This document shows, in pieces, positions 42,586 to 52,969 of a stretch of DNA of 64,000 bases. The position numbers were made by a program, and so were the translations under genes. The stretch covers positions 1,178,001 through 1,242,000 of the forward strand of contig JBAJFG010000475.1 of assembly GCA_037903475.1 (NCBI GenBank), read 5' to 3'. A model generated the notes under the pieces. The model saw only the letters and a program-made list of their open reading frames with translations, had not been told where the DNA came from and did not search any database. Position 1 is the first letter of the stretch; each line of letters starts with the position of its first letter. The DNA is from Ancylostoma caninum. Taxonomy: Eukaryota; Nematoda; Chromadorea; Rhabditida; Ancylostomatidae.

Positions 42586-43719
42586 TCGTTCAATTTGGGT
42601 TCTGCATCATATTTCTAATAGAAATTTGTCAGGAAAATCCCTTCCACTCCTTTCCGTTGCGTCCCACGTCATCTAGAAGGTTGTAGGTTGTTAAATTCTA
42701 TGAAGTAGTCCCATAGAAATCCGTAGAAACTCCTATCCCTAGCGGACCGTTTTTTTTGCATCACCTCTTCTTCCTCGCATCATGGAGATTATCAGTGCGA
42801 GAGCAGCACTTTTCACAATCTCTTTGATCAATTTACCTTTCGATGGAATGAACGCCTTGTAGTACCAATTCATTGATCACATGACTACTAACTAAAGACG
42901 AAAACATATTTACACACAAATCAACCAATTAACGTACAATACAAGACTAGAAAATATGGCCGCTTTGCACTGCGACGGAAAGAGAACTACTGAAGAAGGG
43001 CCAGGTTCACAAATTTTTTGATGCCGGCTGGAAGCATTTGGCACTTTTTAAAATTAGAAATCCACAAATGTGAAAGTCACTATGGCCTCGCCTATGGAAG
43101 GCTGGCTCAGGGGGAACTAAAAAGGATGAATGGTTTGGCGGGAATAGTGGCTAACAGAAAAATACCAATGTGTAGCTGACACATAAAAACACATACAACA
43201 TCGGGAAGGTCGTGTTAACGATGTCTTGATAAAGAAAGCCGGCGTCTTCGCATTCATAACTGAACAGCGAGGCCCACCCAAATACCTCGAAACTCGCTGG
43301 GAGCATACACGTATGTAGTGCTTAACCCATAAAAAAAGTTAAGTCACCGCAATAAACACAGAAAGAATGTGTTTGCTAACGTCTAGTAGACATAGTCTGA
43401 AGGAAGATCAAGAAAGACTGATGTAAAACTGTTCCGAAAATTCAAAAATGCTAAGATGGGAAAGCCGCCAAGCGGTGAAGTGATGATAGCTGATCTCAGA
43501 TAATCCGAAGTCATGGACAGAAGCACCTACATTAAGAGATTATACACACAACTTAGCGGATTAGCTGATTACTCGAAAGAATACCCAAACAATGGAACAG
43601 GTGGAGATTGCACTCATATTGCAGCGCTATGCGCCATGAAAAGCATGTTAAATCTAACAATACCGGTGAGGCGGAGATAAAGCTAGGATGGAGGAAATTT
43701 ATGACAAGCCAGACTGCTA
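42586..43719. other. Intergenic, no gene seen
   Basis: AT-rich, only short frames, none with a domain. Separates the retroelement from the 3' end of the minus-strand membrane protein gene. Confidence 0.5.
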
Positions 43720-45330
43720 TTAGGCGGATTCTACGAGGCTGCGGTTACGATCCACCACCTCGTCCCGATCCGATGGCGGGAACCAGTGGCGGATGCAGTA
43801 TTCGATAAGGTAGGCGAGAAGAATGTACGCTGCAGTCAACACGCACAGCACAATCAAATATTTGAGGATGATGATTGGGAAGATAGATCGCTCAACGACC
43901 ACACTGCATAATGGGAGCTGAAAAGCGAATGTATGAAAGAGGAACTGCGAAAACTACATATCTTTCTAAAAGAAAAATCTTGGAGATATGTGGGAGCTCA
44001 GATGAAGCTGGGTAGAAAACAAACTAATGATTGTTAGGAAAACAATAGATGACTACTTCCCGGAGGTCGCTCTCCATCTCCACTTTACAAAGTCTTTGGA
44101 GAGGACAAAACTCCTCGAAGACATAGCAGTGCAGAGAACGTTAGCATGAAATTAAGTCCATATTTGACGCTAATTAGGCTTCGGTGAAAAAAAGCTCCGA
44201 GTAGGTAATCAGTTCCATTTGAGCTCGATTGCAACCTTGTAAGCCTCGCATTTCGTTGAAAATTTGTTACCTAAAGATGGAACTCACCGATTCCCTTGTA
44301 ATTATAGAGCATACAAGGTCGTTCATAAATGTGTTGGTGGAGACAAGACGGGAAGCTGCACGCAATGAAGGCTCAAGGTATGTGGTTAGATTTACTGCTA
44401 TCATCAGACGAGCTCCAAGCAAAAAGGGAAGTGACATGAATGCGACCATGTCTACCACACACACCTAAATCGGTAAACATGTATTCTGACCACGGTGAAC
44501 GAAATGGAAAAGTGAATGGAACATCCTAAATAAGATCATATGAACTCACCACAGCTCTTGTGATCCTGCTCATTTGATGCCAATAGGTGTTGTAAAAGAA
44601 TACAATGATAGCGCTAGTCGACAATGATGCACACATCGCTCCCACCGTCATCCATAAGTTCTTCTTATACTATAAACAGAATATTGGGATGATTGCTAGA
44701 CCCAAAATGAAATGAGAATCCCAGAAAGAGGATCATAAATTGAATGCGAAAGATTAACTTCGCTGAGGAATGGGAATATGGGAAAATTAATTTAGAAGTT
44801 GATTAGAGAATGATTAAGCGGATTTCCGTTAAAGAAGAATAAAACGAATAGATGAAGCGATGCTCACACTCACATCGACAAACGCTACCATGACGAATCG
44901 AACCAAGTTGATATCACCGCGATTTTCAATCACTGGTGCTGCTCGATACTCGACCTGCAAGCGAAGAGATGGAGCTTTACAAATAACAGATGGAAGCAGC
45001 AGCGAAAAGGAAGAAATAGGCCTACCTGATTTGCAAGAGACTCGTATGCACGGAATGTTGTCAGAAATTCTCTGGTGTAGGCAAGATGTAACGCGGCAAT
45101 AACAAATAGAACGAACATCTTCAGATGGTGTGGGTAAAACTGATCGACCTGAAGAAGAAAGCTGTTGGAGTAGGACCAAGTGGGAAATGGAAATGAAAGA
45201 ATATTAGGGCTGAAGCAACGTGGAAAAAACAACCTAGCTCGCTTTCATACCTCGTAAAGAAGCGAACCATCCCGTGGCCGGCTGAGTAGTTTAAATGCGA
45301 AAGAAGAATTAGTGAAGTTTGCACGTTCAT
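43720..45330 (-). CDS. Six-exon membrane protein, four hydrophobic segments, unknown family
   Basis: Predicted exons, all phase-consistent: 45330-45251, 45161-45026, 44954-44874, 44669-44550, 44464-44288 and 43917-43720 (TAA), giving 263 residues. Splice sites are good: donors GTATGA, GTAGGC, GTGAGT three times; acceptors CCAACAG, TTGCAG, TTTATAG, GATTTAG, TTTTCAG. Hydrophobic segments: MFVLFVIAALHLAYT, LWMTVGAMCASLSTSAIIVF, DMVAFMSLPFLLGARLMIAV and IIILKYLIVLCVLTAAYILL. The last is followed by a charged tail (PPSDRDEVVDRNRSL). The ATG follows CACATTAG directly, which could be a trans-splice site. Not assigned to a family; a chemoreceptor fragment or a four-pass protein are both possible. Confidence 0.7.
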
Positions 45331-45551
45331 CTAATGTGGGCCGTAACTGATTTGCTTAGCTCAGTAATCTCAGTTGATTCTACTAAGTAATAATGAAACA
45401 TGTATAGAACTGTCGTCACGTCATCATTCACGATTGACAGTAGGAACTCATTTCCGTTTCCTGCCAAATGAAGAAAAATGAATAGCAAATTAAACTACGG
45501 GTGCGCTCCAACTAAGCACTTTAAAAATTGAAGTTCACTCTTGCATTTTAA

Positions 45552-46202
45552 CCCATTGACGACAGCGCCCATTTTTGCGTGTCTGGCGCGTGGGACCAAC
45601 GCCCCTTTCAAGAGTGCGGCGCCCGCGGAGTTCCACACCGTTACGATAAGATAATTCGGACTAAAACAGATCATTTTGCAGGAACAATTTGAAATCTAGT
45701 TCCAAAAGATTACTAGTATCATCGGACCAAAAAAGGAAAGATTCTAAACGCTTCTGGATTCCATTAAGACCGAAGGAAGTTTGTAGAGGGTGTTTTTAGT
45801 GTTATAAGGGAGTGTCTAGAGACTATTATACACGTTCCTGAGGCTCTAGCCTGACTAATAAGGAAGCGCAGGATGTAGCGAACGTGATTCTGTGTAGGAA
45901 ATATGGCTTTTGCGCAGAGTAGTTCCATCCACGACAAAAGAAATGTGAACCAATCTTCCTCGACTTCAAAATTCCATCCTTTTCATGATGTTTGTCGCAA
46001 TAGGGGAGAAATTCTCCTTAAACTGCACTTGTTTGAAACCTTTTTAGGAAGGATTGTAACCATTCTATATTGAAATGCCGCAAAATGGTTCGAAAATAAG
46101 GTCCAGTACTTGTCAAAAAGGGCGCGGCTCACCGGTGAGCCGCGCGGTCCCACGCGACCGAAAAAGCGCGGCTCACCGGTGAGCCACGCGGTCGTCAATG
46201 AG
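45552..46202. mobile_element. piggyBac-like non-autonomous element
   Basis: The 651-bp element is flanked by TTAA (45548-45551, 46203-46206), with ends CCCATTGACGACAGCG and, inverted, CTCATTGACGACCGCG. TTAA duplication and CCC-type termini fit piggyBac. Near the right end a perfect palindrome CGCGGCTCACCGGTGAGCCGCG (and a one-base variant) is present twice (about 46121-46146, 46166-46191). These are candidate transposase-binding or structure-forming sites. No transposase frame is present. Confidence 0.75.
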
Positions 46203-46206
46203 TTAA

Positions 46207-47458
46207 CAGACTCAAGGTCTATAACCCATGTCTAAAGATAATAGCGCAATCAAAAGCGAAATACACCAAAAAGTCCGCATATGGACGGCTTGTTAATACG
46301 AAGACTAAACGTAAATAATTTTATAGACTAGTACCTAAAAGAGTGACTGCCATCTGGGCATTTTTAACTTAATTCAATTTTGGTTCACCCCAGAGTGGTC
46401 TGTGATCGCAAAACCATCCATAATATCCGACTTCTTGAATAGCACATCTCAAAATAAGGTATGACAATAGCACCCAAACCAACAATGTCAATATTCTAGG
46501 CTGATCCACATAGTCTGTCCAAATAGCACTTTATTTTAGATATAAATAACTTTGTAAAAGCAGAATATCGTTCAATGATAGTCCCAGTCCCAGCATACTT
46601 CCTGCTGAGTTTGGGAGAAAGATCACCGAGAGGGACCTCCTCACCTTTCGCAACAGGAGGAAATGAGCTGAGACAGTTAGGATTAACTTCGAGGTGTAAT
46701 AGAACACCCTAATTTTGAGCTTTACATTTTTGGTTTTTTGTTTGTTTGATATGTCATCGGAAGTAAATAAATGTATGCCTAAGCAAGTGATTGAATCGTC
46801 ACCCACTGCTGACCATTCAGTCGCAGAAAAATGTCCGTCTTAGGCAGGAATAACTGCGACATCAAAAAGTAACCTGAATGGGGAACGATTTCCTTACCAA
46901 TACCTTCGATCAAATCTGCACACGATTTGCAAGTTGGGTAGGGCTATTCACCGTTGGAAGAAAACTTGGAGTAGGTTCGACTAGGAAGTGCTGCTCTGGT
47001 TTTTATGTATTTCAAAAATTTAGCCTTCTCATACTGCCATTTCATAAAGCCAGTTAGGAATCAAAATATCGGACCCTGACGTGACTACATGAGGGATTGG
47101 ACCAGGACGTGAACAAGGATGAATGGGCGGAAGGGGGAACTGTGGATGAACTTTTGAAGTTCAAGCCTGTCTCTTTGTGCAGCGACAGAAGAACTGTTCT
47201 TCAAAACTGAGAACAGGTATTTTGTTTTGAAATATATTTTTCTCTTATTAAGGTCTTCTCGTGTTGCTTGTCGCGAAGCGAGTTCATCTTTGATAGACAA
47301 AGTTTGGAAAAAAAGGAGCACGGGGAGAGAACTGATTCCACAACACGCATGACACTTTACAACAAAGTCGAAAGATGACTCGTGGTTATGAGAAAAAAGG
47401 GATAAATCTAAAAAAAGAATGAAAAAACTAAGTGCAAGCTTTGAAAAAAAAAACCTAC
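46207..47458. other. Gap with one possible minus-strand exon
   Basis: Only weak frames. On the minus strand, around 47200-47310, SIKDELASRQATREDL looks protein-like. It could be a later exon of the gene starting at 47593, but splice sites are not clear. Confidence 0.35.
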
Positions 47459-47593
47459 GAAAAAATGGAAGATCTGCCTGACGGAGCATTTCCATGGTCG
47501 CGGGGTAGACCTGTTCGTGTCGTCGTCCTCCGACTCGTACAGAGACTCCTTCGTTCGGGCGGCTTCGATGAGTGCTGCCGAGATGGAGGGCAT
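47459..47593 (-). CDS. Probable first coding exon (45 codons)
   Basis: The ATG follows TTTGCAG directly, as in trans-spliced nematode genes. The exon reads MPSISAALIEAARTKESLY, then ESEDDDTNRSTPRPWKCSV, then RQIFHFF, and ends in phase 0 at GTAGGT (47458 downwards). It is GC-richer than the flanks, with a strong G/C preference at codon third positions. An acidic N-terminus running into a hydrophobic RQIFHFF edge resembles the cytosolic start of a membrane protein, but the family is not identified. A plus-strand frame (to 47822) overlaps it; see findings. Confidence 0.45.
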
Positions 47594-47998
47594 CTGCAAA
47601 GTGGACTGTTGTGCACGAAACGAACGTCCGCCTGGCGAAAACTACCGATTTGGAACGAGCAATGGTCGAGCGGGGGTGGGACCTGGGAGGAACGACGAAA
47701 ACATGGGATGCACGGCTATCAGCGATGTGTCATACGACCTGACGGCGTTCGACAAACTATCGAACGCTCTGACAAACACGACGGCTGGCCAGGATCTGCT
47801 GGGACTGGACAGTCACTGGTAATTCCATGGGGACTAGAAAGAGCTACAGAAGCAAGCACTCAAATTCGCGCGATACACACTGGTTGGCTGATTAAATGGC
47901 AGCTTATCTATGATCCAAAGCAGGTGACTTTCCGGAACGCCTCAAAACACGCCTACACAACAATTAGCTAAGTGGAATTGCGGTGAGTGTCAATTGCG

Positions 47999-48251
47999 AT
48001 GCGTTTTTCGCGGATTCGAGAAGTACGCGGCGCGACCGCGTCGCTTGCGCTGGAACCCTCGCCGAGAAAACAAGCTGTAGGGTTTCCTTGCCAGTTACTT
48101 AGCTTTCCTGGTAGTTAACATCGAATATGATGAGATTTTTTTAAAAAATTTTTCAAACTATCAAGAAAACCCTGATTGACCACTACGGCGGCGATTCCAG
48201 TGCTAACGGCGCGACTGCGCTGCGTGCCTCTCGAGACCACGAAAAACAGCC
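47999..48251. repeat. Palindromic MITE, same family as 6.8 kb
   Basis: The left arm GCGTTTTTCGCGGATTCGAG and right arm CTCGAGACCACGAAAAAC are inverse. Pairing extends about 65 bp through CTGGAA/TTCCAG and CGCCG/CGGCG. The centre contains the AACTATCAAGAAAACCCTGAT block also found at 6930-6950. Confidence 0.75.
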
Positions 48252-48313
48252 ACCATCAACACTCACTGAATACAAGCAGCGTCACTAGTGATTGTATGCA
48301 CTTCTTCACGGTT

Positions 48314-48402
48314 TGCCGCGCCGCACCACCTTCGCGCTCGGCTGTCGGCGTTGGTGTTGCCACAGCTAGTCTCCCGCGCCGCCTAGGTGTTGCGGCGCGG
48401 CA
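48314..48402. repeat. GC-rich hairpin
   Basis: TGCCGCGCCGCACCACC (48314-48330) pairs with GGTGTTGCGGCGCGGCA (48386-48402) with one mismatch, leaving a loop of about 55 bp. Adjacent to the MITE at 48.0 kb. Not coding. Confidence 0.6.
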
Positions 48403-48915
48403 GGGAGTGGTGGAGTGCAATCAAGACTGGAATTACCTGTGCTATATGAATGGAGGGTAGTGGGGGCTCTGACAATAGTGGTGTACAACAACATCCGACG
48501 GTGTTTTGTATAATCCACCTCGAAAGTGGCGGTAGCTGAGTATCGATGCGCATGCCAACAATATTGTATACTAAACAGCAGGCCTCCAAGTTTTAAAACC
48601 CCTATAGTGCCTGCATCAGATGCGCTGCTATATGATAAATGATGGGCTCAGATACACTCCTGACGCAGCGCAAGGAATGGCGAGACGGTCGCGTTGCTAC
48701 GTCGCGGCTGCTTGCGAGCGGTCGCGCGCGTGTCCCATTTACCCTATACAGTCTATCTCGCGGAATAACTGGCGGAATGCGTGCGCGGCTCCCTGGTGTC
48801 GGAGCCCGAGAAGCGCGTCGGGACCCAAACGAAAGATGCGGTAGTAGATGCTCCAAGCGGAAGTGTCGAGTGGATTCCGGCACGCGCACCATCCGCCAAT
48901 CATTTTGAAGGGGAG

Positions 48916-49160
48916 TGTATAGGCTGTCCGAAACGACGAGTCCGCCCACGCACGCTGGGATCGAGAGACGACGCGGCTGGGACGGGTGCTGTGGCTGCCA
49001 CGTCGTCCTCGTCACAGCCAAATCATTGGTCAGTACCATGAAGACAATGATGAAACGTGATACGCAGATCAGGGACGATGACGTGGAGCGCTGGCAAACG
49101 TGGCAGCTTCTCGATCCCCGCGTGCGTGGGCGGACTCGTCGTTTCGGACAGACTATACCA
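48916..49160. repeat. Palindromic MITE-like element
   Basis: The left end TATAGGCTGTCCGAAACGAC and the inverted right end TATAGTCTGTCCGAAACGAC share about 50 bp of TIR (continuing GAGTCCGCCCACGCACGC). The palindrome keeps long frames open on both strands (for example 48602-49177 minus), which are not credible genes. Confidence 0.75.
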
Positions 49161-49245
49161 CCGACGCATGCACACACCAGTTACAAATTCAGCTTATGGT
49201 TAAGATGCGCCGCTTAGAGCAGGTCTAAGTATCTGCGATTATTTA

Positions 49246-49390
49246 CAGTCTTATTTAAAAATCCTTGCCTCACGCTGAACCGCCCGTCAGATTAGCCATG
49301 TTGCACCACGTACGATAATGCATAGGTAATGCGGCGCGGCTTAGCTGATGGGCGGTGAAGCGTGAGGCAAGTATTTTTTGAGAAGGACTG
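49246..49390. mobile_element. TA-flanked MITE (145 bp)
   Basis: It begins CAGTCTTATTTAAAAATCCT and its inverted right end begins CAGTCCTTCTCAAAAAATAC. The arms then share TTGCCTCACGC and CCGCCC. It is flanked by TA at 49244-49245 and 49391-49392. Tc1/mariner-type non-autonomous element. Confidence 0.75.
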
Positions 49391-49392
49391 TA

Positions 49393-50926
49393 CTTTCAGT
49401 CAGAATAATTAATTAAGATGAACTTGACCCTAGTTTTTCATCAACTTTATCCCTGGATTCTCGGCGGCTTGAGTTCATAACAATTTGACGGAGATCCCGA
49501 GTTTTCCTCATTCTCACCCCTTCCCCACCCCATGTTCATCAGTGCGCTCGCCCTATACGTTATCACATGTGAACGTGAAAGCAAGACGAGTTGAAACAGA
49601 AGGTAGCGGAGCCCATCCGTAAAACAAATGGTAGGGCAGTGGCAACCCCACTTCCCCCACGACGCGTTTGATCCCTACAGTTCCGCTTTTTTTGTTCTGG
49701 TTTCTCCCTCTTTCTGGTCCGATTATTTATCTACCGTGGAGGACTAGAAGTGAAGAAAACAATAGTAGCTCCACCCGGAGACAGACCAGATGGACCTCCG
49801 CGTCGCGTCAGTGGTGCGTCGCGGTTCTCCCTCTTCAGCAGTGCAATGACGATCGCCCGTCATTATACGTAAAAAATGACGTGGTGTAAAACAGTGAGCT
49901 AAACTGCCGTTAAGGAAAGATATTAGAGAAAATGGCCAAATAGCCTTTCTGATCGGCCAGTGGTCCACTTTTTATGATTTGTCACACATCTTATCACAAT
50001 GTGTCACAACGGCGGGTCAGTGCGAGAGCAGGTGCATTACGCCGCAGTGAAAAAAGGACCCCACAATGTGCTATGCAAGCACTTTCGCATGATACATGGG
50101 AGACGCCGACGTGGGCACCACGGGTGGATCAAGGTGGCTGTAGAAGGGAAAGCCGTCACCACTTTCACTCAGAAGGAAGTCCAAGGAAGAGGTTCGATAG
50201 GAGTGCGAGTTGGCCAGAAGGACACGTCAGCCCGCGACCGGTCACGTGTTGAGCGTTTGCCGTCGACGAAAACACATCTCCCAGCAGTAATAATCAAAAG
50301 CAAACAGTGGGTGAGGGGTGAAGTGAAGCGGGCGCGCTGCATGGAACGGTGGACACGGCCGAAGTCGGTCGAGGTCAGCAATTAGTCTCTCCATCGCCGG
50401 CGGTCTCATTGTCCCTCGCGACACCCACTATTCCTGGCGGCGTCACTCCGTTCTTTTTCGACAGTTGTAAAGTGCGCTCGTTTACTTTTAATTCTCTCGA
50501 CAACAGAACGTGGGACCTTGCATGATTACCTAATTCGGAAGGGCTGCCACGCTACTGCATATCAGGAACTGCAAAGGGAGCAGAAATTCCTGTGGAGTGG
50601 GAGGGAGAAGAGCTGCTTCGGAAGAAAAGCTGGTGTTCATCGGGTCGGGAAGTCTTCATTTGTGGAGGAACTTCACGAAGCTCTATGAAGGCGGCTGCGG
50701 ACGTTTATAGTCCACCTCAAAATAATTGGATTGCACGCGCGGCACCACAGAGTCGCGGCTCGAAAATTGCAACAAGACTCAAACGAAGAATGGGGCAAGA
50801 GCGTGCTCCAAGTGAGGGAAGATGGGGGAAAATCGTGCCATGTGTTTCATTCTGTAATTACTTTGAGATGGAGTGTGATAAGGTGTATATACGAGTATAT
50901 ACATGATTCCAAATATGGGGCCGCGT
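49393..50926. other. GC-richer gap with unassigned ORFs
   Basis: The plus frame at 49999-50385 (128 codons, Lys/Arg/His-rich) has no recognised domain, and overlapping minus frames are equally open. No splice framework was found. Left unassigned. Confidence 0.35.
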
Positions 50927-51028
50927 ACATCATTGAGGTTACCCAGCTAAAGTATAAACAACACGCTGATTTACCCATCGTTAACATGGGCATCAACACT
51001 CTTACACTATCTAATCTCAATGATGCAT
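50927..51028. repeat. Small palindromic repeat, copy 1
   Basis: The ends ACATCATTGAGGTTACCCAG and CTATCTAATCTCAATGATGCA are imperfect inverse copies. The centre (GATTTACCC, ATGGGCAT) matches the second copy at 51.54 kb. About 100 bp. Confidence 0.55.
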
Positions 51029-51271
51029 TCCCGCCTTGAAGAATTCTCACAGAGCACATCTTCACTGTAATTTAAACGCGCCTTCACTCACGTGCACAGA
51101 TTTCCTGGCCCATGTATGTCTGCATCAATTATTGAAGAAAAAATTCAGCCTGTGGATTCTTGGACCTTTATTTAACCCGAGCTCAAACAAGCTGTATGAT
51201 TTTCTAGGCAAAGAAAGTTTGTTTTGTGCAAGCTAGTCAGTCGGCGTTGACCGTCACTGAGTGAGACAGTG

Positions 51272-51289
51272 ACTTAACCTAGGTTAAGT
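51272..51289. repeat. Perfect 18-bp palindrome
   Basis: ACTTAACCTAGGTTAAGT is a perfect inverse repeat. Directly upstream GTCACTG and CAGTGAC (51254-51272) form a second short stem. Function unknown. Confidence 0.6.
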
Positions 51290-51541
51290 TTGCTGCAAAA
51301 CTAGCCCATTCAGAATGGGCGGAAAGTTAAGAACTTTTCCGAGAACTTTCATGAATCCCACCACTGATAAGAGCGCCGGTGAAAGCTACAGTTTGAAAAA
51401 AAAAAAACACTATCTATAGGCCAGTTTTCTGCACGGTCAGCAGAACAGATTGAAGTGACTTGTCCTGATATCAGCATCAGGATCCTCCGAACGTCGTTTG
51501 CGATTGGCATTCTAGGAATCTGACCGCCCTCCAGTGGCCGC

Positions 51542-51648
51542 ATGCATCGTTGAGACTACCCAGAGTAGATGACCAACATCATGTGGATTTACCCGTCGTT
51601 GAAACGGGCTTGAACACACTTACCCTGGGTAATTTCAATGATGCATCC
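51542..51648. repeat. Small palindromic repeat, copy 2
   Basis: The ends ATGCATCGTTGAGACTACCCAG and CTGGGTAATTTCAATGATGCAT pair. The centre GATTTACCCGTCGTTGAAACGGGC also forms a hairpin. Diverged relative of 50927-51028. Confidence 0.6.
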
Positions 51649-52516
51649 TCGCACAGAAAAGTTCTCCTTGCGAACAAATCGTATAAAAACCACTAGAACA
51701 AATCGTATAAAAACCACTAAACCACCATCTAAGGAACTAGAAGCTCCACAACCCCACCACAACCAGAATAAGGGTGAGAATAGGATCAAAGTAAACTAAG
51801 CGCCAGTACACGTCAGTCTTTGCCGCGCAAAAACATTTTCCAAACCGGTTTCTCAAATATCGTGCCGGATTTTTTTGAGGATGGCGAGGGAAATGACCCG
51901 AATTTCCTCGATCAGTCAAGTACTGGAGTGTAGTGCCGGTACAGACCGTAGAAACGGTACTCTATGAACACATCACCCGCAACTAAGGCAAGTATCGTTC
52001 CTTATAGAAGGGAGTCCAAAGCTTATTCCCTAGCTATTTTAACCACCGTAACCTAGGATAGGCTTAACTGGTAGATTCGCCTTCAGATAGTAAGTTATAC
52101 ATGAAAAAGGAAGAAATTGTTGTAACTGGCGACATAGGACACGGGTGAAAAGTCTTCCCCGGCCACTTCGTATACGCGCCAGTGGTGGGATTCCTGAAAG
52201 CTCCTGGGCACGATTTAAGCATTCTAGGCTGGGTTTCATGAACGGTTAATCAAGCGAAACAAATCAATCAAGCAAATAAACTTTAAGCTTACGAAGCATT
52301 TTTACAAACATCTGTCTTTGTTTTCACCTGACACGAGCCTGGCGTTGGTGCGAGCCCTGCCGGGGATCTTCGGTTCAGAAGCAACAGCGACAGTGAGTCG
52401 GACGGCTCCATGCAAGGACGTGAGGATACGTCTGCGTAGGAGGTAAAAAGAGGCAGCGCGAGCGCTGACGGAGAGCGTTACGAAAACGAAATGGGTCACG
52501 CCGGTCGAAGACCCAC
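51649..52516. other. Intergenic, no gene seen
   Basis: A near-exact 21-bp direct repeat (AACAAATCGTATAAAAACCAC) occurs twice at 51674-51717. Otherwise only short frames. Confidence 0.45.
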
Positions 52517-52969
52517 TTGTTGCGCCAGGCAGAGGTCACACTCGGCATGAAGAGCACGACCGATCGCCGCGCTCGTATCCAAAAAGGAGGAGCGCGATTG
52601 CGGAGATTCTCTGGATGGCGCGGACTCGATCAAAACAAAAACGACCAGTTCAAGGAGAAAGAAGAAGAAGGAAGTAAACGAGATGTGAGAGAAGTGAGAA
52701 GTAGAACAGCAAGGGGCGAATGCTTAGCAAGCAGTGCAGGCAGGACCGAGCAAGCACACGGACAGAAGCGTTGTGAGCTGACCAGGTCGGTCGGAGGGAG
52801 ACGCAGGCTGGTACACGACGGGTACGCCGTCTGTCGGGGCATGGCACGGGCTGCGGGCCGAGCAGCGAGAGAGCGACGACGCAGACACCGCGACGATCAC
52901 TGGCCGAGTTCGTTGCAGCTGCCCGGTCAGCACTCGCTGGCTTGCTGGATTTCTGGAAGGACTTCCTGA
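52517..52969 (+). CDS. Doubtful GC-rich ORF
   Basis: A 150-codon frame very rich in Arg, Gly and Ala with no domain. The minus strand (52650-53003) is also open. In another plus frame near 52895-52990, SLAEFVAAARSALAGLLDFW looks like an amphipathic helix ending EQPL-stop. GC-rich sequence opens all frames, so reality is doubtful, though a first exon or promoter region is possible. Confidence 0.2.
   Translation: MLRQAEVTLGMKSTTDRRARIQKGGARLRRFSGWRGLDQNKNDQFKEKEEEGSKRDVREVRSRTARGECLASSAGRTEQAHGQKRCELTRSVGGRRRLVHDGYAVCRGMARAAGRAARERRRRHRDDHWPSSLQLPGQHSLACWISGRTS

Noticed and set aside
47432..47971. 179-codon plus-strand ORF (MQALKKKTYEK...)
   Set aside because: Overlaps two better-looking frames; composition (Trp/Arg/Gly-rich) suggests an out-of-frame reading.
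48602..49177. 191-codon minus-strand ORF
   Set aside because: It spans the palindromic element at 48916-49160 and GC-rich flanks where several frames are open on both strands; no domain and no splice framework.
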